Notes: generated from the sequence alone by a model not told the origin. A DNA stretch of 64,000 nucleotides from Anaerovorax odorimutans (GCA_016841185.1 JAENZQ010000002.1:62001-126000); one strand, 5' to 3'; counted from the first letter of the stretch, positions 1 through 9,202 are shown. Translations and numbers: made by a program.

Positions 1-245
1 AAAAGGATAGATAGAAATGTGCAAAAACACAATATTAATAAAAAAGCAAAAAATATGCCAAGCCTTACATGTAAGCATTCATGAGATTAATTCAATTTTA
101 CTTAGCTTAGTTTGATTTAATAATGAATCAATTATTCCTTTCATGCAGAATTATTCTTTTGATTTTCAATAACAAGCGAACCTTCAAACTATATATTATG
201 GCTGATTCGATTGTGAATCTATCTGATTCATTATTTTATCATTCT

Positions 246-914
246 TTAATCTTCCCAATAGCTGCTTTGAACATCTCTTATCTCATTGATTTCTTCTATC
301 ACCGCATTAGTATCTGCTCTTTTAACCACTTTCAATACGAACTCGATATTCAAATATACTTCATCAGAGTTCTTTTTCTGCTTGATGGCAATATGTTTGA
401 TAATAATGCTGTGCCTCGAAAAAGCGTTTCCTATTTCGCCTATTAGTCCCGGCCTCTCCGATGCCAAAACGTGAAGCACCCTATAACGCCTGACAAAAAT
501 CAAATTTTCCACAAATCTTAAAATAATAAGGGTAAATAGAATAATAACCGTACATGCAATGCCGCCTATGTAATATCCTGCTCCAATAGCCAGACCTATA
601 GCCGCACTGGTCCATAAACTGGCGGCTGTAGTAAGGCCATGGACAATATTTCCCTGCATGATAATAGTCCCGGCCCCTAAAAAGCCGATTCCGCTGACCA
701 CTTGCGCCGCTAATCTTGCAGGATCACTATTCACAATACCCAAATCCAGAAATCCATACTTGGAAACCAACATTACTAAAGATGCACCCACAGTTACGAT
801 CATATGAGTTCTGAGCCCCGCTGGCCGATTGTTTAACTCTCTTTCAACACCTATCAGCCCGCCAATAATAGCTGAGACTAAAAGCCTTACAACAACTTCT
901 ACTTCCGTAATCAT
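246..914 (-). CDS. MgtC/SapB family membrane protein
   Basis: A 222-aa integral membrane protein. The N-terminal part has several hydrophobic helices with the MgtC signatures GGLIGVERE (about residues 18-26) and GIGFLGAGTI (about 75-84). The C-terminal ~75 residues are soluble and contain an ACT-like stretch (LHVLASERPGLIGEIGNAF). Family members are linked to growth at low magnesium and to modulation of membrane ATPases; the exact activity is unsettled. It is the last gene of a three-gene minus-strand run, 12 bp after the PrsW-like gene, with a GGGGAGAG ribosome binding site. Nothing shows its regulation here; no magnesium riboswitch is visible upstream of the run. Confidence 0.85.
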   Translation of the reverse strand: MITEVEVVVRLLVSAIIGGLIGVERELNNRPAGLRTHMIVTVGASLVMLVSKYGFLDLGIVNSDPARLAAQVVSGIGFLGAGTIIMQGNIVHGLTTAASLWTSAAIGLAIGAGYYIGGIACTVIILFTLIILRFVENLIFVRRYRVLHVLASERPGLIGEIGNAFSRHSIIIKHIAIKQKKNSDEVYLNIEFVLKVVKRADTNAVIEEINEIRDVQSSYWED

Positions 915-926
915 TGTTTCTCTCCC

Positions 927-1628
927 CTATTTTTTATATTTGATATTATTAAAATTATTTTTAGAAATGATTCTATATTCTCTGAGTTTTTTTAAATTAT
1001 AGATCCACAACAAAATGACAAAGGGAATAAAAACGCCCATTAACCAATGTATGCCCGCCATCAGAATAAAATCAAACAAACCATGAAAAACAACCGGGAT
1101 ATATAAAGAAAGCTTGTAATACTTTCTGCCTTGTTCATCTGTCTCTGCAAATTTAGAGAGTGACAGATAGTAACCCATGGTAATACCGAAAAGCATATGG
1201 GCCGGTACAGACAGAAATCCTCTCAGTATACCCACATAAGGGTTCGCACTATATCTGAAAACCACATATATAATATTTTCTACAGTTGCAAAGCCTAAAG
1301 CTGAAAAAGCACAATATACAATACCATCTAATTTTTCATTGAAAGCTTTATTGAATAATGCAAATTTTACGACTACGAGTCTTTTGAAGAATTCTTCTGT
1401 AAACCCTGCCACAACAAAAGATGTATAAGCCGCTGCAAGCAGACCTGCAAAAATATTGAACATGGATAAAAAGTTTTCTGCCAGTGCTGTCGGTATAACA
1501 CTTAACGCACCTAAAATAAAAATTTTTACCAATAACCTAAAAGGCTCCCGATCGTATCGGTCCGTAAGATATAATACCAGCGCAAATGCTATCCCCGGAG
1601 CGATTGCAATAACAAAAAGACTATTCAT
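927..1628 (-). CDS. PrsW-like intramembrane metalloprotease (CPBP-related)
   Basis: A multi-pass membrane protein of 233 aa. It carries the PrsW-type motifs: EEFFK (the EExxK zinc/catalytic motif, ~residue 78), HMLFGITMGYY (~143) and HGLFDFIL (~182). In Bacillus PrsW is a site-1 protease for an anti-sigma factor; the substrate here is unknown and no sigma/anti-sigma pair lies nearby. The ORF track starts five codons earlier, but that ATG lies inside the ribosome binding site; AAGGAG sits 5-6 nt before the ATG at 1628, so I use that start. Middle gene of the MBL-PrsW-MgtC run. Confidence 0.8.
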   Translation of the reverse strand: MNSLFVIAIAPGIAFALVLYLTDRYDREPFRLLVKIFILGALSVIPTALAENFLSMFNIFAGLLAAAYTSFVVAGFTEEFFKRLVVVKFALFNKAFNEKLDGIVYCAFSALGFATVENIIYVVFRYSANPYVGILRGFLSVPAHMLFGITMGYYLSLSKFAETDEQGRKYYKLSLYIPVVFHGLFDFILMAGIHWLMGVFIPFVILLWIYNLKKLREYRIISKNNFNNIKYKK

Positions 1629-1655
1629 AAATGCTCCTTCCAAACAAAAATCTTT

Positions 1656-2393
1656 TCAACTAAAACTAATATGCATACCCTTTCGGGCAATCATTATTTT
1701 GTCTTTATCGAACTCATTTCCAGCCTCTTGTCGGAGTTTGTCCAAATTTCCTACATGAGGGAAATGCGTCAGTAATAGCAAACCGGAACCGGATTTAAAT
1801 GCCATCTTACCGGCTTCTCCCGCAGTTAAGTGTCCTTCATTCAATCCTTTTTGATGATTAAACAAACTACTTTCACAAATCAACAAGTCTGTACCATTTG
1901 CAAAAGTTGCTAATTCGTCGATCCATCCTGTATCTCCGGTATACACCAGCACTTTATCTTCACATTCTATTCTCATGGCGTAGCAGATTTTTTGATGTTT
2001 TGTCTTATAAAAATCAAAAAAAATACCGAATATATCTGTTTTGGTTCCATGGCAAACAGATATTGCTTCACAGGCTTTCCTATATTCAAGTGTACGAAAT
2101 ACTTCTTCTTCATTATGACCATATATTTTTAAAGGTCTTTTTCTTTTTCCGATTTTTATCATAATATCCGATGCATATTGCAATGAATATATATCACTCA
2201 TATGGTCTGCATGGTAATGGGAAATCACTACAGCATCTAAATCTTCAAATTTAATATGATTTGCCAAGCTGGAAAGAACTCCGGGTCCACAATCAAGTAA
2301 TATATTTTTCCCTTTTGCTTTCAAAAGATACCCTGAACATGCATCATCCGCTTTAGGAAATGCTCCCCAACTGCCTAAAACGATTAACTCCAT
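1656..2393 (-). CDS. MBL-fold metal-dependent hydrolase
   Basis: A 245-aa metallo-beta-lactamase-fold protein resembling the RNase Z / phosphodiesterase-like branch. The zinc motif HYHADH is at about residue 61, preceded by the LLDCGPG strand. Later ligand candidates are YTGDTGW (~residue 152) and LLTHFPHVG (~211). The substrate cannot be read from sequence; RNase Z itself is usually longer. The ORF track uses a GTG at 2414; the ATG at 2393 has a CGGAG site eight bases upstream and begins directly at the first strand (MELIVLGSW), so it is preferred. First gene of the minus-strand run that continues with PrsW and MgtC. Confidence 0.75.
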   Translation of the reverse strand: MELIVLGSWGAFPKADDACSGYLLKAKGKNILLDCGPGVLSSLANHIKFEDLDAVVISHYHADHMSDIYSLQYASDIMIKIGKRKRPLKIYGHNEEEVFRTLEYRKACEAISVCHGTKTDIFGIFFDFYKTKHQKICYAMRIECEDKVLVYTGDTGWIDELATFANGTDLLICESSLFNHQKGLNEGHLTAGEAGKMAFKSGSGLLLLTHFPHVGNLDKLRQEAGNEFDKDKIMIARKGMHISFS

Positions 2394-2590
2394 ATGCTCA
2401 ACTCCGTTTCGCACAATTTGATTAAAGATTAAGATTTAGGATAAAGTACAATTATTTAAATCATTACTAATAACTTCTTGATTATTATTATCCATTGTTT
2501 CTAATAATATTATTTTCCTATATTTTCTTGTAGTTGTAAACCTCTATAAACCACAAGACAAAAAAGCGAAGCAAAAGGAGAAACAGAAGT

Positions 2591-2659
2591 AAACGGAAGG
2601 GGCGGTTCTTTTTGTTTCATCAACGAAAAGGTAAACAAAAAGAACCGTCCCTTCCGTTT
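2591..2659. repeat. Dispersed palindromic element, copy 1
   Basis: Two 27-bp arms (AAACGGAAGGGGCGGTTCTT... and its complement, 2591-2617 and 2633-2659) pair with a single G/A difference, which becomes a wobble in RNA, around a 15-nt loop. A second copy with the same arm sequence lies at 25905-25988. It sits in the spacer between the YfcC and MBL genes. The two ORFs of the ORF track across it are artefacts of the palindrome. Confidence 0.85.
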
Positions 2660-2682
2660 CTTGAAAGAAAAACATAAGAAAC

Positions 2683-2733
2683 AAAAAAAGCCTGAACAGA
2701 CTTCTCCGGTTTCCCGTTTCAATCTGTTCAGGC
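2683..2733 (-). terminator. Rho-independent terminator after the YfcC-type transporter
   Basis: On the minus strand an 11-bp stem GCCTGAACAGA / TCTGTTCAGGC (2723-2733 and 2690-2700) is followed directly by seven Ts (2683-2689). It lies about 35 bp past the transporter stop codon and separates that transcript from the MBL gene. Confidence 0.85.
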
Positions 2734-2767
2734 AAAACTATCCCCTCAGGTCTTCCTGAAGTCTTAT

Positions 2768-4183
2768 TTAAAATGGGCCTAACTGGATCATGTGTGCTAT
2801 GGTTACAACAATTGCCCCTAACAAATATTGAAGAAGAACAAGCGGCAGTAACCATTTTGCCCATTTATCCCACGGAATTTTAGCCAATGCCAAACCTGCC
2901 ATAAAGTATCCCGATGTGGGTGTAAATATATTGGATATTCCATCACCAAATTGATACGCCAGTACTGCAGTTTGTCTTGTAACGCCTACCAAGTCAGCCA
3001 GAGGCGCCATAATAGGCATGGATACTGCAGCCTGCCCGCTTCCGGATGGAATGATAAAATTCAATAAACATTGGAAAACATACATGCCAAAGGCAGCCAT
3101 TACTGAAGGTAACGTCGATACCGCTGTTGAAATGCTGAAGAGTATGGTATCCATGATATGTCCGTCACTCAGAACAACCAAAATTGCACGTGCAAAACCT
3201 ACAACCAATGCTCCGCCGGCAAGGGCAGACATTCCTTCAACAAGTTTTTCCGCAAAACCGTTGAACCCTAATTTCCCTACAATGCCGACTACAATTGCCA
3301 TACCTAAAAACAATGCAGATATTTCCTGAATGTACCAACCATATTTTATAACACCAAATACTAATAGTGCAATTGTTGCTACTACGACTAAAAGAACTAA
3401 TTTGTGCGCAGGCGTGAATTCACGCAATGCATTCAAATCCAAAACATCATCTCTTTTTCGGTCTTTTTCATACATAAGGCTTTTGGTAGGATCTTTTTTG
3501 ACCCGACCGGCATACCAGTATACAAAACCTATGGATAGAATAAGCATTACCGCATAAGCAAAAATTCTAAACTGCATCCCTGAGAATAATGGCAATTCTG
3601 CAATACCCTGAGCTACTCCGACAGTGAAAGGATTCATGAATGCTGCTGCAAATCCTGCACCTGCACCTATTAATACAATCCCGGCACCTGTTAGTGAATC
3701 GAAACCCAGTGCAATGGCAAGTGTAACCATAATCGGTATAAATGGAAGTGTTTCTTCAGCCATCCCAAACACGGCGCCGCCCATTGAAAAGGCAAACATG
3801 ATAACCGGTATCACGATCCGTTCCCGGCCTGCCATTTTTTTCGTAAGCTCTCCGATTCCGGCTTCAATAGCCCCTGTTCCCTGAACCACCGCAAAGGAAC
3901 CTCCGACAATAAAAATAAAGAAGATAATCGAAGCAACTTCCACCATTCCTTTGGGTATTGATTTCAAGACATCGAATATCCCCAAAGGCGTTTGATCAAT
4001 GCTGTGATAACTTGTAGCATCAACGATCATTCTTCCCCCGGGACCTTCTATTCTTGTATATTCACCTGCAGGAACAAAATAAGTTAAAATTGCACAAATA
4101 ACGACAACTGTAAGTAAAATAATATAGACATGGGGGACTTTCATTTTCTTTTTACCTTTGATTTCAGACTCAGAATTACTCAT
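2768..4183 (-). CDS. YfcC-family (DcuC/ion-transporter-like) permease
   Basis: A 471-aa protein with about 12 hydrophobic segments. After a charged N-tail it begins VPHVYIILLTVVVICAILTYFVPAGEY, typical of YfcC proteins of the C4-dicarboxylate carrier (DcuC-like) superfamily; a conserved glycine-rich re-entrant-like region (IPSGSGQAAVSMPIMAPLADLVG) lies near residue 385. Substrates of this branch are poorly known; amino acids, short peptides or carboxylates are possible. The start at 4183 has a perfect AGGAGG. It lies 72 bp downstream of the M20 hydrolase and appears co-transcribed, suggesting uptake of the compound that the hydrolase cleaves, or export of its product. Confidence 0.8.
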   Translation of the reverse strand: MSNSESEIKGKKKMKVPHVYIILLTVVVICAILTYFVPAGEYTRIEGPGGRMIVDATSYHSIDQTPLGIFDVLKSIPKGMVEVASIIFFIFIVGGSFAVVQGTGAIEAGIGELTKKMAGRERIVIPVIMFAFSMGGAVFGMAEETLPFIPIMVTLAIALGFDSLTGAGIVLIGAGAGFAAAFMNPFTVGVAQGIAELPLFSGMQFRIFAYAVMLILSIGFVYWYAGRVKKDPTKSLMYEKDRKRDDVLDLNALREFTPAHKLVLLVVVATIALLVFGVIKYGWYIQEISALFLGMAIVVGIVGKLGFNGFAEKLVEGMSALAGGALVVGFARAILVVLSDGHIMDTILFSISTAVSTLPSVMAAFGMYVFQCLLNFIIPSGSGQAAVSMPIMAPLADLVGVTRQTAVLAYQFGDGISNIFTPTSGYFMAGLALAKIPWDKWAKWLLPLVLLQYLLGAIVVTIAHMIQLGPF

Positions 4184-4255
4184 TTTTTACCTCCTATTCC
4201 TGTAATATGCGTAATCTGCCTTGAAAACCTTCTTCACCTCCTTATCGAATTATTA

Positions 4256-5473
4256 TTAATACCCGCAAAATTCAACTGACGTGATTGCATAGACCAGCGT
4301 GGCAGGTATAATATGCGATATTTCCAAATATTCTGATGCGGAGTGAGCGCTTTCCAAATCCCCAGGTCCATAAATGATGGTTGGAATATTTGCATAATTA
4401 CAAAGCAGTCCACCGTCACTCCACGCTGTAAATGACACTTTTTCTGGTATCATGCCCCTGACTTTATATGCCGCATCCGATACAATATCAACAATCGGAT
4501 GACTCGAATCTATTTCCATGGCTTCATGTATGTAACCTTTTTCCATTTCACTTACTTCCATGACTTTTAATTGAGCCTCAAATTCAGGGTCTTCTGTTTT
4601 TAATGCATCAATAATATCCTGAAACTCCTGAATGATATCGGAATAGCTTTCACCGGGAACCCAACGCCTGTCAATTTGAAGAATACAATCACCTGCAACC
4701 GTACTTGGCTGAGTCCCTCCCTTAATATATCCATAATTCAATGATGACGTACCGATAACCGGATGTGTATTGCTCTCAACTTTATCGACCAGCTCTTCTT
4801 CAACTTTTTGTATGAATTTCATAGCCTTAGTTATAGCATTGATGCCTTCTTTTTGTTTACCGCCATGCACGGTTTTCCCTTTAAAATAAAATTCAAACCA
4901 TTCAAGGCCGCGGTGGCCGATACAAATATCCAATTGCGACGGTTCTCCGACAATGGCAGCGTCGGCAGTAATTTTTTGCTTGATCAAAGCACGAGTGCCT
5001 TCACTTTTATTTTCTTCATCTATTACACCGGCGAAAACCACATCTCCCTTCAGTTGGATACCACATCTTTTAATAGCAGCCATAGCCGCCATCATACAAG
5101 CAAGAGCTCCTTTCATATCTACAACGCCCCGACCTATCAATATTCTCTCTTGGCGCTGAACTTTCAAAGGATCTCCCGGCATATCATAAGGAGGCACAGT
5201 GTCCAGATGCCCTGTCAGCATGAGAGTTTTTCCGCCTCCTGTTCCTTTAATCCGTGCGATGACATTACTTCTGCCATCTGCCACCGGAATAATTTCACTG
5301 TCTATGCCTTCTTTTTTAAAGAATTCATGTATGTATTCCGCAACACCTGTTTCCTGTTTCTCAATACCCGGATAACTGGGTATTGCTACCATATCACTAA
5401 TGATTCCAATAATTGAATCTAAGGATATTTCCTGCTTGATTTGCTCAACAACATGACTCATATTTTTTTCCAA
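4256..5473 (-). CDS. M20-family peptidase/deacylase (ArgE/DapE/CPG2-like)
   Basis: A 405-aa zinc hydrolase of the M20 family. Seen motifs: TGHLDTVP (metal-binding His and catalytic Asp, ~residue 84), VDMKGA (bridging Asp), DEENKSEG (general-base Glu and metal Glu, ~150), VGEPS (metal Asp/Glu region), and HSASEY near the C-terminus (last ligand His); the dimerisation domain starts around HRGLEW. Substrate is an N-acyl amino acid or peptide, not resolvable further. The start is a TTG at 5473, chosen because GGGAGGG lies 6-7 nt upstream; the ATG at 5461 would be too far away. A sigma-A-like promoter and an inverted repeat lie upstream, and an IclR regulator gene is adjacent. Confidence 0.85.
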   Translation of the reverse strand: MEKNMSHVVEQIKQEISLDSIIGIISDMVAIPSYPGIEKQETGVAEYIHEFFKKEGIDSEIIPVADGRSNVIARIKGTGGGKTLMLTGHLDTVPPYDMPGDPLKVQRQERILIGRGVVDMKGALACMMAAMAAIKRCGIQLKGDVVFAGVIDEENKSEGTRALIKQKITADAAIVGEPSQLDICIGHRGLEWFEFYFKGKTVHGGKQKEGINAITKAMKFIQKVEEELVDKVESNTHPVIGTSSLNYGYIKGGTQPSTVAGDCILQIDRRWVPGESYSDIIQEFQDIIDALKTEDPEFEAQLKVMEVSEMEKGYIHEAMEIDSSHPIVDIVSDAAYKVRGMIPEKVSFTAWSDGGLLCNYANIPTIIYGPGDLESAHSASEYLEISHIIPATLVYAITSVEFCGY

Positions 5474-5497
5474 AACAAACCCTCCCTACAAAAGCAA

Positions 5498-5518
5498 AAT
5501 GTTCTCATTGTGAACATT
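5498..5518. promoter_or_regulatory. Candidate operator of the adjacent IclR regulator
   Basis: Perfect 7-bp inverted repeat AATGTTC-N7-GAACATT just downstream of the promoter of the M20-YfcC operon. A further GAACAT half-site lies at 5532-5537 inside the promoter. The position fits repression, and the IclR gene is immediately upstream; the pairing of regulator and site is an inference. Confidence 0.5.
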
Positions 5519-5537
5519 GAGTGCATCTAATGAACAT

Positions 5538-5566
5538 ATTCTATCATAAATATTCTTTTCTTTCAA
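5538..5566 (-). promoter_or_regulatory. Sigma-A promoter of the M20-YfcC operon
   Basis: Minus-strand TTGAAA (5561-5566), 17-bp spacer, TAGAAT (5538-5543), about 65 bp upstream of the TTG start. Confidence 0.65.
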
Positions 5567-5604
5567 GTGATAATTTATATTTTTCAGAAAATTTCAATAA
5601 AGCA

Positions 5605-5651
5605 AAAAATAAAAGCCCACAACTCTCAGAATAATGCCTGAGTAGTGTGGA
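5605..5651 (-). terminator. Terminator after the IclR gene
   Basis: Imperfect hairpin read on the minus strand (CCACACTACTCAGG... TCTGAGAGTTGTGG) followed by GCTTTTATTTTTTG. It lies 50-95 bp after the IclR stop codon and before the M20 promoter. Confidence 0.6.
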
Positions 5652-5699
5652 CCGCGTTCGTGTCCATAATTATCAATTGGTTTTGTTCCTGCATATTTA

Positions 5700-6452
5700 T
5701 TATGTCAAATACTTTGTCATTTCTTGTGCATACTCTAAAAGCACTTTCTTATGAGCTTCTATTTTTTCTTTATAATTTGTCCCCTTGACAAATGCCGTTG
5801 CAACACATGCTTTTACCTTTCCGGCAGAATTGAATACCGGCACCCCTACACCAACCACCAAATCGTTCATGGTTTCTTCATCGCTGATAACAAAACCCTG
5901 CTCTCTTATTCTTCGATACTCTTCCATAATTTCTTCCGGATCCGTCAATGTATTGGGATAAAGTTTCTCGAATTTTTGAGAATACAGTAACTCACGAACT
6001 CTTTCCTGATCGTAATAAGCCATAAGACATTTACCATAGCATCCTCTGTTCATAGGATAAAAAATACCGGGATGATAATTCATCTTTAAAAATTGGTGTA
6101 CTTCTATTTCATACAAAGATATAACTCTTTCTCCGTCTCTTACCGCGTATCCGACGGATTCCTGCGTAATTTTGGAAATATGATTCAAAATCTCTAAAAT
6201 CTTACTTTCAGAATTATAATTATTTAAGTAAACATTCCCAATATGATAAAGTGTTGGTCCGACTTTATATTTTTTAGTCGCTTCATCACGAATTACATAA
6301 CCTTTTTCCAGCAGTTCGACCAATATCCTATGAACAGTCGTTCTGTTGATTTCAGATAATTTGCTGATCTCTCCTATCTTGTATTCATATGGCTCTTTAC
6401 TTAGAATATCCAGAACCTTAATAATTTTTTGAAGACTCGTAAGCTTTTTCAT
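5700..6452 (-). CDS. IclR-family transcriptional regulator
   Basis: A 250-aa protein with an N-terminal winged helix-turn-helix (YKIGEISKLSEINRTTVHRILVELLEKGYV, ~residues 24-53) and a C-terminal IclR effector domain (~75-250) including the typical MNRGCYGKCLMAY and GVGVPVFNSAGKV segments. AGGAGG lies 6 nt before the ATG. The ligand is unknown. It is followed by a terminator and then by the M20 hydrolase and transporter genes in the same direction, so it most likely controls that pair through the inverted repeat at 5498-5518. Confidence 0.9.
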   Translation of the reverse strand: MKKLTSLQKIIKVLDILSKEPYEYKIGEISKLSEINRTTVHRILVELLEKGYVIRDEATKKYKVGPTLYHIGNVYLNNYNSESKILEILNHISKITQESVGYAVRDGERVISLYEIEVHQFLKMNYHPGIFYPMNRGCYGKCLMAYYDQERVRELLYSQKFEKLYPNTLTDPEEIMEEYRRIREQGFVISDEETMNDLVVGVGVPVFNSAGKVKACVATAFVKGTNYKEKIEAHKKVLLEYAQEMTKYLT

Positions 6453-6602
6453 TCTTCCTCCTTATCTTTACCTGTCATTAAAAGAAAGACATATTCATTT
6501 CATAATCTCACTTCATTTTCCTATATTTTCTGGCAGTTGTAAACAGTAATAGAAAAAATGATTCCGGTTTTAGATGGAGGTTCAAAATTTTTATTTTTAT
6601 TT

Positions 6603-7535
6603 TTAAATATCGGAAGAATGGCCTTGAATAGCATTTATATCATAAGGCGTTCCCTGATATACAAAATTAAGCCAATTGGAAAAAAACAAACTTGCATGGC
6701 TTCGCCATCTGATAACGATTCCTTTCTCAGGGTCATCATCTCTGAAATAATTTACAGGCATATGAATATCCATGCCCTTTTTTAAATCTCTTTCATATTC
6801 CAAAAGCAGAGAATCTCTGTCATATTCAGAATGCCCTTGAACAAAAATCTGTCTTTTATTGGGTGTTGCAATAATATGAGGTCCTGCTTCTTTCGACTCC
6901 GCAAGAATCTCCAAAGTTGGTATTTCAACAATATTTTCTCTTCTAATCTGTGTATGCCTCGAATGCGGAACAAAAAATTCTTCATCAAATCCTCTTAATA
7001 ATTCAGATTTCGGATCATTGACTTTATGAGAATACACACCAAATAGTTTGACATCCAAAGGATATTTATCGATGCCATAATGGTAGTATAGTCCTGCCTG
7101 AGCCCCCCAGCAGATATGAAGTGTGCTGAATACATTCTCCTTAGAATACGCCATAAGCTCAGACAGTTCTTCCCAATAATCTACTTGCTCGAAAGGCAGA
7201 AACTCCACCGGCGCTCCCGTTATGATCATGCCATCAAATTTTTGGTTTTTTATTTCATCATAAGTTTTATAGAAACTGTTCAGGTGATCCTGCCTGGTAT
7301 TCTTCGCATCATGGGTATCCATATGAAGCAGCTGCATCTCAACTTGCAGGGGCGTATTTGCCAACATTCTGACCAGCTGTGTTTCAGTGATTTCTTTGGC
7401 AGGCATTAAATTGACAATCGCAATATTTAAAGGCCGGATATCCTGATGGATTGCCCTAAATTCATTCATAACAAAAACATTTTCTTTAGTTAAAACACTG
7501 TAAGCAGGTAAGCTTTCAGGTACAATAATCGGCAT
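6603..7535 (-). CDS. metA: Homoserine O-acetyltransferase, MetA type
   Basis: A 310-aa protein that aligns over its full length with MetA ([11 protein letters not shown]..., [37 protein letters not shown]). The nucleophile is Cys142 in HICWGAQ and the catalytic His/Glu lie in FVQGHSEYD. Residue 111, which is Gly in succinyl-CoA-using E. coli MetA, is Glu here (GAPVE); in characterised enzymes Glu111 gives acetyl-CoA specificity, so the product should be O-acetylhomoserine. That agrees with the neighbouring MetY sulfhydrylase. The ATG at 7535 is preferred over the GTG at 7544 because of AAGGAAG spacing. Likely co-transcribed with metY under the SAM riboswitch. Confidence 0.92.
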   Translation of the reverse strand: MPIIVPESLPAYSVLTKENVFVMNEFRAIHQDIRPLNIAIVNLMPAKEITETQLVRMLANTPLQVEMQLLHMDTHDAKNTRQDHLNSFYKTYDEIKNQKFDGMIITGAPVEFLPFEQVDYWEELSELMAYSKENVFSTLHICWGAQAGLYYHYGIDKYPLDVKLFGVYSHKVNDPKSELLRGFDEEFFVPHSRHTQIRRENIVEIPTLEILAESKEAGPHIIATPNKRQIFVQGHSEYDRDSLLLEYERDLKKGMDIHMPVNYFRDDDPEKGIVIRWRSHASLFFSNWLNFVYQGTPYDINAIQGHSSDI

Positions 7536-7560
7536 AAATCTCACTTCCTTGAATTAAAAT

Positions 7561-7640
7561 ATTAAATAAGAGGTTAGAAGTTGGAGGTTAATGAAGGTAG
7601 AAATACCTATCTTCAGCATGAATTTCTGTTTATCTACTCA
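7561..7640. repeat. Dispersed AGAAAT hairpin repeat, degenerate copy
   Basis: Contains AGGTTAGAAGTTGGAGGTTAA followed by GGTAGAAAT ... ATTTCTGTT (7596-7629), the layout shared with copies near 11455, 45571, 56391, 62270 and 63190. It lies between metY and metA. Confidence 0.45.
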
Positions 7641-7673
7641 CTGTAACTTTTCGCCTCCAACAAATCATAAATC

Positions 7674-8966
7674 TTAAATGGTTTTTGCTACTGCCTTAAG
7701 CGCCTGATCGAAATCTTCAATAATATCCTGAATATTCTCAATTCCAACTGAAACTCTGACCAAATCAGGAGCAACACCGGATGCGATCTGTTCCGCTTCG
7801 GAAAGCTGTCTATGAGTGGTACTGGCCGGATGTAAAACAGAAGTTCTTGCATCTCCAAGATGAACAACCAGTGATGTCAGCTTTAAATATTTAGCTAATT
7901 TCTTTCCTGACTCAGCACCTCCTTTAATTCCAAAAGTCAAGATCCCACTGGCACCTTTAGGTAAATATTTTTGTGCTCTTTTATATTCTTTGGAATTAGA
8001 AAGCATTGGATAATTCACCCAGTTTACACTTCCATGATTCTGAAGAAACTCTGCCAGCCTTAAAGCGTTCTCGCTATGTCTTTCCATTCTGAGATGGAGT
8101 GTTTCCAAGCCCAAATTGAAAAGAAAAGCATTAAAAGGGCTCATGGCAGATCCAAAATCTCTTAATAACTGTACTCTGGCCTTAACAATATAGGCACTCT
8201 CTTTGAACTGCTCAACATATCTAATTCCGTGATAGCTTTCATCCGGTTCTACAAGTTCCGGGAACTTATCGTTATCCCAATCAAAATTACCTCCGTCAAT
8301 AATTACGCCTCCTACACTTGTTGCATGACCGTCTGTATATTTTGTAGTAGAATGTATGATAATATTGGCCCCAAGTTCAAATGGTTTGCAAAGGTATGGC
8401 GTCGCTATAGTATTATCTACAATAAACGGCACATCCAATTTTTTTGCTACCTTTGCAAACTTTTCAAAATCCAAAATGCTTAATCCTGGATTGCCTATTG
8501 TTTCTCCGAAAATTGCCTTTGTATTAGGCTTAGCGGCTTTTAATATCTCTTCATCGCTATCCTCCGGATTTACAAAAGTAACATCAATCCCAAGTTTTCT
8601 TAGGGATACATTAAATAAGTTGAAAGTTCCGCCATAAATAGTGGAAGAAGAAATAACGTGATCTCCCTCCCTGCAAATATTTAATATCGAAAGCATAGAT
8701 GCAGATTGGCCGGAAGAAACCGCTAAAGCACCTATACCGCCTTCCAACAATGCTATTTTCCCTTCAAGCTCAGAAACAGTCGGGTTACTTATCCTAGAAT
8801 ACATATGCCCATCAACGGTCAAATCAAATAGTCCGGCAACAACATCAGAGTCTTCATACTTATAAGTTGTACTTTGCACAATTGGCAAAACTCTCGGTTC
8901 TCCTGAGCCCGGTTGATAAGTCCCTTGCACACATTGTGTTTCAATTTGATATTTTTTCTTCTCCAT
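7674..8966 (-). CDS. metY: O-acetylhomoserine sulfhydrylase (aminocarboxypropyltransferase)
   Basis: A 430-aa PLP enzyme of the Cys/Met metabolism family. The size and the large insertion around residues 230-260 (PDESYHGIRYVEQFKESAYIVKARVQLLRDFGSAMSP) mark the MetY branch rather than MetB/MetC. The PLP-binding lysine is in IIHSTTKYTDGHATSVGG (~residue 207), with the SSGQSASMLSI phosphate-binding loop near 84. It uses O-acetylhomoserine and sulfide to make homocysteine. The start has GAGGAGG upstream. Expression is expected to fall when S-adenosylmethionine is high because of the S-box leader. Confidence 0.93.
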   Translation of the reverse strand: MEKKKYQIETQCVQGTYQPGSGEPRVLPIVQSTTYKYEDSDVVAGLFDLTVDGHMYSRISNPTVSELEGKIALLEGGIGALAVSSGQSASMLSILNICREGDHVISSSTIYGGTFNLFNVSLRKLGIDVTFVNPEDSDEEILKAAKPNTKAIFGETIGNPGLSILDFEKFAKVAKKLDVPFIVDNTIATPYLCKPFELGANIIIHSTTKYTDGHATSVGGVIIDGGNFDWDNDKFPELVEPDESYHGIRYVEQFKESAYIVKARVQLLRDFGSAMSPFNAFLFNLGLETLHLRMERHSENALRLAEFLQNHGSVNWVNYPMLSNSKEYKRAQKYLPKGASGILTFGIKGGAESGKKLAKYLKLTSLVVHLGDARTSVLHPASTTHRQLSEAEQIASGVAPDLVRVSVGIENIQDIIEDFDQALKAVAKTI

Positions 8967-9027
8967 AATATAGCCTCCTCAAATAATTACAAATTTTTGT
9001 AGATAATAGATAAGATATCTTCTTCAT

Positions 9028-9054
9028 TAAAAAAACCGCTTCGATAAGAAGCGG
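9028..9054 (-). terminator. Riboswitch-controlled terminator
   Basis: CCGCTTC / GAAGCGG stem (9036-9054) followed by seven Ts on the minus strand; the expression platform of the S-box. Confidence 0.9.
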
Positions 9055-9178
9055 CTGTTAGCTTAAATGGGCTGCTCTTATCTTTCAGGCTTATACCTGC
9101 TGGAATTGGCACATTGCTTAATAGCTGTTGCCGGGTTTCATAGGGCCAGTCCCTCCACCTCTCTGGATAAGAAGATTC
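9028..9178 (-). ncRNA. SAM-I (S-box) riboswitch leader of metY-metA
   Basis: The minus strand reads CTTATCCAGAGAGGTGGAGGGACTGGCCC then ATGAAACCCGGCAAC, the conserved core of the S-box, closed by a P1 helix (CTTATC near 9171 with GATAAG near 9080). The aptamer spans about 9074-9175 and is followed by an expression platform ending in a terminator. The element senses S-adenosylmethionine and terminates transcription when it is bound. Confidence 0.95.
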
Positions 9179-9202
9179 TTCTCATATTATTTAATTACAT
9201 GA

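Noticed and set aside
123-446. 107-aa plus-strand ORF at the left edge
   Set aside because: It overlaps the mgtC-like gene antisense, lacks a ribosome binding site and has no recognisable domain. The left 245 bp hold no supported gene.
2510-2864. Two overlapping ORFs of 70 and 106 aa on the minus strand
   Set aside because: They consist of the long palindrome, the transporter terminator and the tail of the transporter read in another frame; no ribosome binding site and low-complexity translation.
5641-5670. GTGTGGACCGCG...GTGTCC on the plus strand resembling a T-box antiterminator bulge
   Set aside because: No specifier stem or terminator follows and there is no plus-strand gene downstream; the region is better explained as the IclR terminator on the minus strand.
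9108-9126. TTGGCACATTGCTTAA resembling a sigma-54 promoter
   Set aside because: The GG to GC distance is not 10 bp and the sequence lies inside the SAM riboswitch aptamer.
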